Positions 8,139 through 16,976 of a DNA stretch of 35,056 nucleotides are shown here, piece by piece. This DNA comes from RGIG8306 sp964566025 (GTDB lineage: Bacteria; Bacillota; Clostridia; Lachnospirales; Lachnospiraceae). Each line of letters begins with the position of its first letter. The first letter of the stretch is position 1. Location of the stretch: NCBI GenBank assembly GCA_964566025.1, contig CAZMHF010000019.1, positions 1 to 35,056 of the forward strand. Reading direction: 5' to 3'. The notes under the pieces were generated by a model. That model saw nothing but the letters and a program-made list of their open reading frames with translations. It had not been told where the DNA came from and did not search any database. The position numbers and the translations under genes were made by a program.

Positions 8139-9158
8139 TCAATCTTCCTTTACAACATCTATTTCTTTTATCATTGCTTCAGATTCAGAAACCTTCGGGC
8201 TTTCTTCAAAATGAACGTCAAAATTTTCTGTCAAATATTCTTTCCAATCAAACACAGCCTCTACCGCTACAATAGCCACTTCCACCATCGAATCATCTGG
8301 TTCTTTTGTCGTTAGTTTTTGAAGTGCCATACCTGGCTTGCTTAAAAAGCGAATAATGATATTATCGCTGTTTCCTGCCAAGCGCAAAAACTCATAGGAA
8401 ATACCAGCCACGATTGGTACCAAAACAACTCGACTAAGTACACGCAACGCCAGGTTTGTAATCGGATAAATTGTCGAAACAATGATATTCACCACTAGCA
8501 TAATAACCATTACAATCAATAAGAAACTTGTTCCACAACGCTTATGTAGTCGAGAACTTTTTTGAACATTTTCGACTGTTAATACTTTGCCATGCTCAAT
8601 GCAGTTAATGCATTTATGCTCTGCTCCATGATACATATACACACGCTTAATATCCGAAAGGAATGAAATGGCGACTACATAGCATACAAACAGTAGCACA
8701 CGAAATACACCTTCAAAAACAATTAACAGCATATCATTCTTCATCAAGCCCTTTGCGAAATTAGAAACGAATACCGGTAACACCATAAAAAGTGCAATCG
8801 CTAATATAATGGACATAGCAATTGTACACCCCATAACTACCGTTTCTGCTTTATCTTTAAATACTTTTTTCATGAATAATGTGAAACGGTCTGGCTCTGC
8901 TGATGGCCCCTCATCCTCAAAGAAGGACGCCGAAAATGCTATCGTAGACATCCCTAGCACCATCGAATCCACAAAGCTAAATACGCCTCGCAAAAACGGA
9001 ATTTGTCTTGTTTTTTTCACCTTATCGCTTTTATTGACTTTTTCCTTTTTAACTTCAATTTCGTTGTCAGGTTTTCGAACGGCAATCGCATACTCATTTT
9101 GATTTCTCATCATAATGCCCTCAATAACCGCTTGTCCACCGATTCCTGATGATTTCAT
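8139..9158 (-). CDS. DUF1385 (YqhQ-type) membrane protein
   Basis: A 339-residue membrane protein of the DUF1385 family. The N-terminus has the family hallmark GGQAVIEGIMMRNQNEYAIAVR, and a central YMYHGAEHKCINCIEHG carries conserved histidine and cysteines, which has led to suggestions of metal binding; the biochemical function is not known. There are at least four hydrophobic segments (two after about residue 110, two more around 230-290). I choose the ATG at 9158, after a GGAGAGGAG site; an upstream in-frame ATG would add 19 residues with no good ribosome-binding site. Clostridia often keep this gene beside rpmE, prmC and prfA, as here. Confidence 0.85.
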   Translation of the reverse strand: MKSSGIGGQAVIEGIMMRNQNEYAIAVRKPDNEIEVKKEKVNKSDKVKKTRQIPFLRGVFSFVDSMVLGMSTIAFSASFFEDEGPSAEPDRFTLFMKKVFKDKAETVVMGCTIAMSIILAIALFMVLPVFVSNFAKGLMKNDMLLIVFEGVFRVLLFVCYVVAISFLSDIKRVYMYHGAEHKCINCIEHGKVLTVENVQKSSRLHKRCGTSFLLIVMVIMLVVNIIVSTIYPITNLALRVLSRVVLVPIVAGISYEFLRLAGNSDNIIIRFLSKPGMALQKLTTKEPDDSMVEVAIVAVEAVFDWKEYLTENFDVHFEESPKVSESEAMIKEIDVVKED

Positions 9159-9194
9159 ACCCAACTCCTCTCCGAAATAATAAACGAAAAAGAA

Positions 9195-9216
9195 GTTGAG
9201 GCCTAGTTGCCTCAAC
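9195..9216 (-). terminator. Terminator after rpmE
   Basis: An 8-bp stem, GTTGAGGC/GCCTCAAC, is followed on the minus strand by TTCTTTTTCGTTT. It lies between rpmE and the DUF1385 gene, so rpmE is probably transcribed mainly alone, with some read-through into the prmC-prfA genes. Confidence 0.75.
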
Positions 9217-9262
9217 CTCTATGTGTAAATTATTCGCTTGAATCAATTTATTCTCTAAGCAA

Positions 9263-9472
9263 TTATTGCTCAGATTTAACACCATAACGACGGTTAAACT
9301 GTTCGATACGACCTTTTGCATTTGCTGCTTTTTGTTGTCCTGTATAAAAAGGATGACACTTTGAGCAAATTTCTGTATGGATTTTTTCTTTTGTCGAACC
9401 AGTTGTAAATTCATTTCCACAGTTACATGTTACTGTCGCTTGGAAATATTGTGGATGGATTCCTTCTTTCAT
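9263..9472 (-). CDS. rpmE: Ribosomal protein bL31 (zinc-binding form)
   Basis: Large-subunit ribosomal protein of 69 residues that helps bridge the subunits. It is the zinc-binding (C+) type, with cysteines C16, C18, C36 and C39, and ends in the usual basic RIEQFNRRYG. I start it at the ATG at 9472, after GAGG and with the family N-terminus MKEGIHPQY; the same frame stays open for 34 further codons upstream without likeness to bL31. In many Firmicutes rpmE follows rho; here rho is about 4 kb away on the other strand. Confidence 0.95.
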   Translation of the reverse strand: MKEGIHPQYFQATVTCNCGNEFTTGSTKEKIHTEICSKCHPFYTGQQKAANAKGRIEQFNRRYGVKSEQ

Positions 9473-9545
9473 CTTAAATACCTCTTCATCTTTTTTTATT
9501 GTTCTTGGACAATATGATTCTGCCTTTATTTCAGACAGTATTCTG

Positions 9546-9574
9546 ATTTTAGCACATATTAAATTCATATGCAA
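9546..9574 (-). promoter_or_regulatory. rpmE promoter
   Basis: Minus-strand TTGCAT (9574-9569) and TAAAAT (9551-9546) with a 17-base spacer, about 70 bases before the rpmE start. This leaves a leader long enough for control, but I recognise no known leader structure in it. Confidence 0.7.
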
Positions 9575-9616
9575 GCGGTTTTTTGAGACTTATTCTAATA
9601 CGTCAAACAAACTATA

Positions 9617-11380
9617 TTATTCTTCTTTTGCCATATGGATTTTAATATGCACATCATCTAATTGCTTTTGTTCTACCGTAGCTGGCGATCCCATCATCAC
9701 ATCCATCGCCATTTTATTCATAGGGAAGGCGATAATTTCTCGAATACTTTCCTCGCCGCAAAGTAGCATTACTAGACGATCAACGCCTGGTGCCGCACCC
9801 GCATGTGTAGGCGCTCCATAACAAAAAGCATTGTACATCGCTGGAAATTTTGCTTTTACATCGTCTTCACCAAGGCCAACCAATTCAAAGGCTTTAATCA
9901 TAATCTCAGGATTGTGGTTTCGAACAGCACCCGAAGCCGTTTCTAGACCATTGCACACTAAATCATATTGGTATGCCAATATATCTAGTGGATTTTGATT
10001 TAGCAAATCATCCATTCCACCCTTTGGCATCGAAAATGGGTTATGGCAAAACTCTAGTTCATTAGATTCTTCACCGATTTCATACATTGGAAAATCAACA
10101 ATCCAGCATAATTCGTAACACTCTTTGTTCATATGATTGTCACTTGCTTGTCCCATCAGTTTACGAAGAACACCTGCTGTTTTTTGTGCTACTTGCTTTT
10201 TGCCTGCTGCAAGTCCCACAAAATCACCTGCTTTAAGTCCAAGCGTATTGATAATTTCATCTTTCTTTTCCACCAAAAACTTTGAAATACCACCAACTAG
10301 CTCCCCATTTTCGTCCACTTTAAACCAAAACGCTTTGTTTGCTGTTTGAATTTCAACATCTGCACATATTTTATCAATAACTTTTCGTGTCGCCGTAAAA
10401 TTGTCTGCAACAACTGCTTTTATTATATGGTTTTCAAAAGGCGCAAATCCACAAGATGCCAATAATTCTGTCGCATCCGTAATCACTAAATCAATTCGTA
10501 AATCTGGCTTATCCGTTCCGTACTTCTCTAACGCTTCTAAATATGGAATGCGCTTAAACGGTGCTGGAGAGATTTTTTTATACACTCCGTACTTTTCAAA
10601 TACAGGCACTAGCACTTCCTCTAATATATTAAAAACATCTTCTTGCGTAGCAAATGCCATTTCCATATCTAATTGATAAAATTCGCCTGGTGTACGATCG
10701 GCCCTTGCGTCTTCATCACGAAAGCAAGGAGCAATTTGGAAATAACGGTCAAAACCCGATGCCATCAACAATTGCTTAAACTGTTGTGGTGCCTGTGGTA
10801 ATGCGTAGAATTTTCCTGGATGCTTTCTTGCTGGCACCAAATAGTCGCGCGCACCTTCTGGAGATGAACATGTCAAAATTGGTGTCGTAATTTCTAGGAA
10901 ATCTAAATTTGTCATGCGACTTCTAAGCTCCGAAACCACTTGGCTACGCATGATAATGCGATCCTTCACTGCTGGATTCCTAAGATCAAGAAAACGATAT
11001 TTTAAACGAATATTCTCATCTGCTTCTTTTGATTGGTTCACTTCAAATGGCAATGCATTGTAAAAACATTTCCCTAATACGTTGATAGCTGTTGGTACAA
11101 CCTCTATATCCCCTGTTGCAATGGCGGAATTTTTACTTGAACGCTCGCGCACAATTCCCTCAATGGATAATGTCGTTTCCTTATTAATTCCATCAATGAT
11201 TTCCATCATCTCTTCCGTTTCAATGACAACTTGTGTCGTTCCAAAATAATCACGCAAAATCAAAAATCCAAGATTTTTGCTGACTTTTCGAATATTCTCA
11301 TACCAACCAACAAGTGTGACAACTTCTTCAATATTGGTTTGATTTAATTCATTACAATTGTGCGTTCTAGATTGAATCAT
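9617..11380 (-). CDS. aspS: Aspartate-tRNA ligase
   Basis: Class II aminoacyl-tRNA synthetase of 587 residues that charges tRNA-Asp. It has the bacterial layout: an N-terminal OB-fold anticodon domain (about 1-105), the catalytic core with motif 2 FRDEDARADRTPGEFYQLDM, a GAD insertion (about 280-420) and motif 3 GAAPGVDRLVMLLCGEESIR near the C-terminus. The sequence does not show whether it discriminates tRNA-Asp from tRNA-Asn. It appears to be a single-gene transcript with its own promoter; no T-box is visible in its short leader. Confidence 0.96.
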   Translation of the reverse strand: MIQSRTHNCNELNQTNIEEVVTLVGWYENIRKVSKNLGFLILRDYFGTTQVVIETEEMMEIIDGINKETTLSIEGIVRERSSKNSAIATGDIEVVPTAINVLGKCFYNALPFEVNQSKEADENIRLKYRFLDLRNPAVKDRIIMRSQVVSELRSRMTNLDFLEITTPILTCSSPEGARDYLVPARKHPGKFYALPQAPQQFKQLLMASGFDRYFQIAPCFRDEDARADRTPGEFYQLDMEMAFATQEDVFNILEEVLVPVFEKYGVYKKISPAPFKRIPYLEALEKYGTDKPDLRIDLVITDATELLASCGFAPFENHIIKAVVADNFTATRKVIDKICADVEIQTANKAFWFKVDENGELVGGISKFLVEKKDEIINTLGLKAGDFVGLAAGKKQVAQKTAGVLRKLMGQASDNHMNKECYELCWIVDFPMYEIGEESNELEFCHNPFSMPKGGMDDLLNQNPLDILAYQYDLVCNGLETASGAVRNHNPEIMIKAFELVGLGEDDVKAKFPAMYNAFCYGAPTHAGAAPGVDRLVMLLCGEESIREIIAFPMNKMAMDVMMGSPATVEQKQLDDVHIKIHMAKEE

Positions 11381-11451
11381 TTTTATTCTTCCTTTGTTTT
11401 TATTCTGAGGACTTGTTTTCGGAAAGCAAATCCCTTAAAACCTTGGTGCTA

Positions 11452-11480
11452 ATTATAGCAAATTGGTTTTTTGTTTGCAA
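11452..11480 (-). promoter_or_regulatory. aspS promoter
   Basis: Minus-strand TTGCAA (11480-11475) and a consensus TATAAT (11457-11452) with a 17-base spacer. It lies just after the DUF4364 gene, so aspS is transcribed separately. Confidence 0.8.
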
Positions 11481-11493
11481 TACTACTTTGGAA

Positions 11494-12009
11494 CTACAAT
11501 AGCTTTTGCATAAGATAAGCGTAAATTGTTTGGTTTTCCTTTTTCCATTTGTCGCACACATTTTCTGCTTGCTCAAGTGTTGGAACGCTTATTTTCATAT
11601 CAAAAATGCTTATCTTCCCTTCTCTAATCTCGCAATGCACTATATAATCTTGCGTAGAAGAGCGGTAATATTCAGCGATAATTCCTATTTCAGAGCGAAA
11701 TTTAAATTTGTTTTTCGCAATATACTCTGTAATATCATTTTTGATTTCGTCGGAAATTTTGCCATTAAAATAGCTTAATGTTTCCTCTCCCTCTGGCGTC
11801 AATTCAAAACGTGTGCTATTGCCGATTGTTTCTTCTGCAATTAAATTCACTTCCTTTAAATCATTTAAGGCTGTTTGAACAACAAAATATTGCGTATATT
11901 CGTATTTTACAAAGAAATCTGTCACTTGACTATTTGTCAAAGGAAAATTCACTTTATGTAACATATGCATAATCATTAACTTATATAGTGTTTGGGCTTC
12001 ATTCTCCAT
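11494..12009 (-). CDS. DUF4364 family winged-helix protein
   Basis: A 171-residue protein of the DUF4364 family found in Clostridia. The first 70 residues look like a winged-helix DNA-binding domain (LTNSQVTDFFVKYEYTQYF... and a wing ending RFELTPEGEETLSYF). The C-terminal half is predicted alpha/beta and could be a ligand or dimerisation domain. There are no catalytic motifs. The target is unknown. It overlaps the malic enzyme gene by 11 bases and so shares its transcript, which suggests linked regulation without proving it controls that gene. Confidence 0.75.
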   Translation of the reverse strand: MENEAQTLYKLMIMHMLHKVNFPLTNSQVTDFFVKYEYTQYFVVQTALNDLKEVNLIAEETIGNSTRFELTPEGEETLSYFNGKISDEIKNDITEYIAKNKFKFRSEIGIIAEYYRSSTQDYIVHCEIREGKISIFDMKISVPTLEQAENVCDKWKKENQTIYAYLMQKLL

Positions 12010-13162
12010 ACATACCTCCTACATGATTTATCACAGCTTCACAAACGCAATCAGCTACTCGTGGATCAAATGGTAATGGCAATATACAATCCACAGCTAA
12101 CTCCTCTTCGCTAACTAAACTAGCAATTGCCTTAGCCGCTGCAAGCTTCATCTCATCAGTAATGGAAGTCGCCCTGCTTTGTAATGCTCCTTTGAAAATT
12201 CCTGGAAAAATCAAAACGTTGTTGACTTGATTCGGGAAATCTGAACGCCCTGTTCCAACAACCAATGCGCCTGCCTCCTTCGCCAAATCTGGCATAATCT
12301 CTGGCATAGGATTTGCCATCGCAAACAATATGCTATCCTTATTCATCGATGCAACCATTTCCTTTGTCACAATACCTGGCGCAGAAACGCCAACAAATAT
12401 ATCGGCACCCACTAATGCATCTGACAAGCTTCCCTTCTTATTTGAAAGGTTCGTAACCTCTGTCATTTTTTCTTGCATCCAATTCATGCCTTCCATCCCT
12501 TTGTACAACAGACCTTCTCTATCGCACAAGGAAATGTTTTTGAATCCATATCGCAAAAGAAGCTTCGCAATAGCAATACCAGCCGAACCAGCGCCATTAA
12601 TCACAACATTTGCGTGTATATCTTTTTTTGCGACTTTTAATGCATTAATAATGCCCGCTAATACAACAATCGCTGTACCATGCTGGTCATCATGGAAAAC
12701 AGGTATGGATAATGCCTCTTTTAATCGTTCTTCAATTTCAAAGCAACGTGGCGCACTAATATCTTCAAGATTAATCCCGCCAAATGCAGGAGCAATTCGT
12801 ATAACGGTCTCAATAATTTCTTCTGTATCTTGTGTATCTAAGCAAATCGGAAAAGCGTTCACGCCACCAAATTCTTTAAACAATACGGCTTTCCCTTCCA
12901 TCACAGGCATCGCTGCCAATGGTCCGATATTCCCCAATCCTAGCACAGCACTTCCATCTGAAACAACAGCAACCGTGTTAGATTTAATGGTATATTGATA
13001 GGCGCTATCAGGATTTTTGGCAATTTCCTCACAAGGTCTTGCCACTCCTGGTGTATACGCAATTGAAAGCGCTTCTTTTGAGTCAACTTTTACTTTTGAT
13101 TCAATTGATAATTTCCCTTTCCATTCTTCATGTGCTTTTAATGCTTCTTCGTATACTGACAT
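11999..13162 (-). CDS. NAD(P)-dependent malic enzyme
   Basis: Decarboxylating malate dehydrogenase of 387 residues, converting malate to pyruvate and CO2 with reduction of NAD(P)+. This is the short bacterial form without the phosphotransacetylase-like extension. Seen: the N-terminal YTPGVARPC motif, GSAVLGLGNIGPLAAMPVME, the metal-binding EDI (LEDISAPRCFEIEERL), and the dinucleotide fold VVINGAGSAGIAIA. Cofactor preference cannot be settled by eye. AGGAGG lies six bases before the ATG. It is divergent from rho with overlapping promoters. Confidence 0.93.
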   Translation of the reverse strand: MSVYEEALKAHEEWKGKLSIESKVKVDSKEALSIAYTPGVARPCEEIAKNPDSAYQYTIKSNTVAVVSDGSAVLGLGNIGPLAAMPVMEGKAVLFKEFGGVNAFPICLDTQDTEEIIETVIRIAPAFGGINLEDISAPRCFEIEERLKEALSIPVFHDDQHGTAIVVLAGIINALKVAKKDIHANVVINGAGSAGIAIAKLLLRYGFKNISLCDREGLLYKGMEGMNWMQEKMTEVTNLSNKKGSLSDALVGADIFVGVSAPGIVTKEMVASMNKDSILFAMANPMPEIMPDLAKEAGALVVGTGRSDFPNQVNNVLIFPGIFKGALQSRATSITDEMKLAAAKAIASLVSEEELAVDCILPLPFDPRVADCVCEAVINHVGGMYGE

Positions 13163-13192
13163 AACGCCTCCTGAACAAATATTTATGCAATA

Positions 13193-13221
13193 ATCATAAC
13201 ATCATATTTACTTTTTCGCAA
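13193..13221 (-). promoter_or_regulatory. Malic enzyme promoter
   Basis: Minus-strand TTGCGA (13221-13216) and TATGAT (13198-13193) with a 17-base spacer. It overlaps the divergent rho promoter, so the two may compete for polymerase. Confidence 0.7.
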
Positions 13222-13235
13222 CAATCGTGTATGAT
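13207..13235 (+). promoter_or_regulatory. rho promoter
   Basis: Plus-strand TTTACT (13207-13212) and TATGAT (13230-13235) with a 17-base spacer, giving a leader of roughly 55 bases that ends in a strong CGGAGGA ribosome-binding site. Its DNA overlaps the malic enzyme promoter. Confidence 0.6.
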
Positions 13236-13298
13236 GAACTTTAGTAACGCGTTTCTTTCTATGGGAAAGCCGTACCAATTAAATATCCGGAGGATTTT

Positions 13299-14996
13299 AT
13301 GAGTTCAGATTATGTAACAGAAGACATGCTAAAAACATTTAAATTGCATGAGCTTCGCGAGATCGCAAAAGCAGCAGGTCTCAAAAATGTTGGTGTCTTC
13401 AAAAAAGCCGAATTGATTTCTATGATCGTAGAGGTCGGTAGACAACGAACAGACACTACCCTTTCTAAAAACATCTCTTCATCTACAGAAATGAATCCCA
13501 CACCGCAAGTTGAGCCAGAAAATAAAGCTGATTCAGATTATTCACAAGAACCTACTATGCGCCAAAGAAAAGAAGTTCCTCGCCCTAAAAAGCGAGTATT
13601 TCAGGAGCCAAACACCGCTTTTGCTCCCAATTCTTTTATTCCAAAAAAGGAGCTCCCCAAAACAACCATTTCAAAGGTTACCTCTACAGGATCGCATGTT
13701 TCGCATACACTCTCCCCACATTTGATGAGTTCCATGACATCTGCACGCACTGCGCCACCAGATTATGTTGTGACGATTAATCATGAAGATGTTGCACCTG
13801 TACCTCTCATTGTACGAGAGGCATCTCCTGAGGTTTCTACAAAAGAGGCGAATGTGCTTCTTGTAGAATCAAATACCTCAACTGAGGCAGATGGTGTTTT
13901 AGAAATCATGCCAGACGGCTTTGGTTTTATTCGTTCAGAAAATTATCTTCCTGGCGATAGCGATATTTATGTTTCGCCATCCCAAATACGGAAATTCAAC
14001 TTGAAAACGGGCGATATCATCATTGGCCAAACAAAACCTCGCTCATCGTCCGAAAAATTTGCAGCCCTTATGCATGTTTCCTCTGTCAATGACTTTCCTC
14101 CAGAAGAATCCTCTGCGCGCAAGGCATTCGAAGAATTGACACCCATTTTCCCTAATAAACGAATCAAATTAGAAACGCCTAATTGCCCACTTTCGATGCG
14201 TTTACTTGATTTAATCAGCCCAATCGGATTTGGTCAGCGTGGTATGATTGTTGCTCCACCAAAAACAGGAAAAACAACTCTTCTTAAGCAAATTGCAAAA
14301 GCCATTACGACGAATCATCCTGATATGTACACGATTGTTTTACTAATTGATGAAAGGCCTGAAGAAGTTACAGATATAAAAGAAGCAATCCAAGGAAAAA
14401 ATGTGGATGTTATTTATTCGACCTTTGATGAGCTTCCAGAGCATCACAAACGTGTATCGGAAATGGTTATCGAACGTGCAAAACGCCTTGTTGAGCACAA
14501 AAAAGATGTGATTATATTATTGGATAGCATTACTCGACTCGCAAGAGCCTACAACCTTACCGTCACACCAAGCGGACGCACATTATCGGGAGGACTTGAT
14601 CCTGCGGCACTTCACATGCCAAAAAAATTCTTTGGTGCTGCTCGAAATATGCGCGAGGGAGGAAGTCTTACGATTTTGGCAACTTCCTTAATTGAAACAG
14701 GAAGCCGTATGGACGATGTTGTTTTCGAAGAATTTAAAGGCACTGGAAATATGGAGCTCATTCTTGATCGAAAATTATCAGAAAAGCGTATTTATCCCGC
14801 GATTGACATCTCTCGTTCTAGTACTCGAAACGAAGATTTATTGCTTACTCCAACCGAATTAGAAGCTATCTATAAAATTCGAAAGGCTACTAGCAAGGAG
14901 CGCAATGACGATGCCATCGAAAAAGTTATATCGATTTTTCAAAAAACAAAAAGCAACGAGGAAACTATCAATCAAATTTTAGATCAATTACAATAG
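13299..14996 (+). CDS. rho: Transcription termination factor Rho
   Basis: RNA-dependent ATPase/helicase that ends transcription. At 565 residues it is about 145 longer than the E. coli protein. Residues 9-45 are the Rho N-terminal helical domain, about 52-195 a polar low-complexity insertion, and about 197-265 the RNA-binding cold-shock-like domain (GFGFIRSENYLPGDSDIYVS). The RecA-like motor has Walker A PPKTGKTTLL (from 320), Walker B VIILLD (404-409) and ETGSRMDDVVFEEFKGTGNM. Such insertions are known in Rho from Clostridia and other lineages, where they can aid RNA binding. It is monocistronic, ending at a terminator shared with engB. Confidence 0.96.
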   Translation: MSSDYVTEDMLKTFKLHELREIAKAAGLKNVGVFKKAELISMIVEVGRQRTDTTLSKNISSSTEMNPTPQVEPENKADSDYSQEPTMRQRKEVPRPKKRVFQEPNTAFAPNSFIPKKELPKTTISKVTSTGSHVSHTLSPHLMSSMTSARTAPPDYVVTINHEDVAPVPLIVREASPEVSTKEANVLLVESNTSTEADGVLEIMPDGFGFIRSENYLPGDSDIYVSPSQIRKFNLKTGDIIIGQTKPRSSSEKFAALMHVSSVNDFPPEESSARKAFEELTPIFPNKRIKLETPNCPLSMRLLDLISPIGFGQRGMIVAPPKTGKTTLLKQIAKAITTNHPDMYTIVLLIDERPEEVTDIKEAIQGKNVDVIYSTFDELPEHHKRVSEMVIERAKRLVEHKKDVIILLDSITRLARAYNLTVTPSGRTLSGGLDPAALHMPKKFFGAARNMREGGSLTILATSLIETGSRMDDVVFEEFKGTGNMELILDRKLSEKRIYPAIDISRSSTRNEDLLLTPTELEAIYKIRKATSKERNDDAIEKVISIFQKTKSNEETINQILDQLQ

Positions 14997-15013
14997 TTTT
15001 ACCAAATAAAAAA

Positions 15014-15062
15014 GGCTGCTGTAAAACCACTCATTCGACGTGATTTTTACAACAGTCTTTTT
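15014..15062. terminator. Bidirectional terminator between rho and engB
   Basis: A 13-bp stem with one mismatch (GGCTGCTGTAAAA with TTTTTACAACAGTC) spans 15014-15057. It has T-runs on both sides: TTTTT on the plus strand after rho and TTTTTT on the minus strand after engB. It serves both convergent genes. Confidence 0.85.
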
Positions 15063-15066
15063 ATGT

Positions 15067-15654
15067 TTATTCGCTTAGATACGAATCAATAATTGCCCAT
15101 ATTTCATCTCTTCCTTGCTTTGTTTCAGCAGAAAAAGGAACTAATTTTGTTTCTTTTGATAATTCCATTGTTGTGCGAATTTGCTTAACATGCTTTGCAA
15201 CTTGACTTCTTTTTAGTTTATCAAGCTTTGTTGCAATAATGATTGGCTCATAACCATTTGCCAAAAGCCATTCATACATAATCTTATCATTTTCAGATGG
15301 GACGTGTCTTATGTCGATTAATAAGAAAATAACGCGCAATTGTTTTGCGTTATTAAGGTATCTTTCGATTAATTGTCCCCACTTTTCTTTGATGGATTGT
15401 GAAACCTTCGCATAACCATACCCTGGCAAATCCACATAATACAACGCATCGTTGATATTGTAGAAATTAATCGTTTGTGTTTTTCCTGGCGAGGAGCTAG
15501 TTCTAGCATATGCCTTACGATTCATTAAAGCATTAATCAAAGATGATTTTCCTACATTGGATTTTCCTGAAAAAGCAAATTCGGGCAATAAATTTTCTGG
15601 CAATACACTTGTCACACCGCAAACGGTTTCTAAATTAACGCTTTTAATTATCAT
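15067..15654 (-). CDS. engB: Ribosome biogenesis GTP-binding protein EngB (YsxC)
   Basis: Small TRAFAC-class GTPase of 195 residues needed for assembly of the large ribosomal subunit. G1 is GKSNVGKSS (30-38), G3 is DLPGYGYA, G4 is TKLDKL and G5 is SAE, all in order. It follows clpX after 17 bases with GGAGA before the ATG. This matches the tig-clpP-clpX-(lon)-engB order of Firmicutes, but with no lon gene between clpX and engB. Confidence 0.94.
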   Translation of the reverse strand: MIIKSVNLETVCGVTSVLPENLLPEFAFSGKSNVGKSSLINALMNRKAYARTSSSPGKTQTINFYNINDALYYVDLPGYGYAKVSQSIKEKWGQLIERYLNNAKQLRVIFLLIDIRHVPSENDKIMYEWLLANGYEPIIIATKLDKLKRSQVAKHVKQIRTTMELSKETKLVPFSAETKQGRDEIWAIIDSYLSE

Positions 15655-15671
15655 GGAATCTCCTACTTGTG

Positions 15672-16964
15672 CTATGCAGTCTCTGGCTTTTTCTTAGCTC
15701 TTGGCGCTTCTTTTATCACCTTTTCTTCACGCACGACTAGTTCAGGCTTCGCATTTTTCAAAATAACTTCTTTTGTAATGCGGCACTTTCCGACTTTTTC
15801 ATCGGATGGTAGCTCAAACATCGTATCCATCATCGCTCTTTCGATAATCGCACGCAATCCTCTAGCCCCTGTCTTTCGCTCAATCGCCAAATCCGCAATG
15901 GCATCTAGTGCCTCTTGGTCATATTCTAATGCCACATCATCAAGTTCAAACAGGCGAATATATTGCTTCAAAATAGCATTCTTTGGTTCTGTTAAAATAC
16001 GAATCAACGCTTCACGATCTAGCATATCTAGAGAAACGGTCACTGGCAAACGACCAATAAACTCTGGGATCAAACCAAACTTCACTAAGTCCTCTGGCAA
16101 CGCCTCACGGAAGAGTTCTCCTATATTTTTGTCAATCTTCGATTCAATCACCGAATTGAAACCGATTGATTTCTTACCTGTTCTGCTTTCGACAATTTGT
16201 GCAAGTCGCTCAAATGCACCACCACAAATAAATAGAATATTGGTGGTATCAATATGCAACATTTCTTGTTGTGGATGCTTGCGCCCACCTTGAGGAGGAA
16301 CACTCGCGACCGTACCTTCTAAAATTTTGAGAAGCGCTTGTTGGACACCTTCTCCAGAAACATCACGTGTAATCGACGTATTTTCTGATTTTCGAGCAAT
16401 TTTATCAATTTCATCAATGTAAATAATGCCATGTTCAGCTTCTTCGATATCATAGTCCGCTGCTTGAATTAGACGAAGTAAAATATTTTCTACATCTTCT
16501 CCAACATAGCCTGCCTCTGTCAAAGCGGTTGCATCAGCAATTGCAAAAGGTACATTTAAGATTTTCGCCAACGTTTGAGCCAAAAAAGTCTTTCCTGAAC
16601 CTGTTGGTCCTAACAATAAAATATTGCTCTTTTGGATATCAACATCACCTGGCGTTTCTTTTGCTAAATTTCTCTTATAATGATTATATACAGCTACTGC
16701 CAATGCTTTTTTTGCTTCATCTTGGCCAATAACATATTCGTCTAAATGCTTTTTTATTTCGCGAGGTTTTAGAAGATTGATTCCTTTGTTATGGCTAGAT
16801 CCATTTGCATTCATTTCGAATTCTTCGTGTATAATCTCTGCACAAATATCAACACATTCGTCACAAATAAAAACATCATTAATTCCAGCAATCAATTTTT
16901 GGACCTGTTTTTGTGGTTTGTCACAAAACGAACAACGTAGTAGCTCGTTTATTTTATCGCTCAT
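15672..16964 (-). CDS. clpX: ATP-dependent Clp protease ATP-binding subunit ClpX
   Basis: AAA+ unfoldase of 430 residues that feeds substrates to ClpP. The N-terminal zinc-binding domain has C11, C14, C34 and C37. Walker A is GPTGSGKT at 119-126, Walker B is IIYIDEIDKIA, and the ClpP-docking IGF loop is present (KSIGFNSVI). Sensor residues lie in the GARGLRAIIE region. It is 12 bases downstream of clpP, giving matched expression of the two partners. Confidence 0.97.
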   Translation of the reverse strand: MSDKINELLRCSFCDKPQKQVQKLIAGINDVFICDECVDICAEIIHEEFEMNANGSSHNKGINLLKPREIKKHLDEYVIGQDEAKKALAVAVYNHYKRNLAKETPGDVDIQKSNILLLGPTGSGKTFLAQTLAKILNVPFAIADATALTEAGYVGEDVENILLRLIQAADYDIEEAEHGIIYIDEIDKIARKSENTSITRDVSGEGVQQALLKILEGTVASVPPQGGRKHPQQEMLHIDTTNILFICGGAFERLAQIVESRTGKKSIGFNSVIESKIDKNIGELFREALPEDLVKFGLIPEFIGRLPVTVSLDMLDREALIRILTEPKNAILKQYIRLFELDDVALEYDQEALDAIADLAIERKTGARGLRAIIERAMMDTMFELPSDEKVGKCRITKEVILKNAKPELVVREEKVIKEAPRAKKKPETA

Positions 16965-16976
16965 AAATCTCCTTTA

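Noticed and set aside
11381..11451. Possible T-box leader for aspS
   Set aside because: The leader is only about 70 bases, too short, and has no T-box-like sequence or terminator hairpin.
12330..12998. 222-codon open frame on the plus strand
   Set aside because: It lies wholly opposite the malic enzyme, has no ribosome-binding site and reads as low-information Ser/Ile/Pro-rich sequence: a shadow frame.
15667..16293. 208-codon open frame opposite clpX
   Set aside because: Fully antisense to the conserved ATPase domain of ClpX and without a ribosome-binding site.
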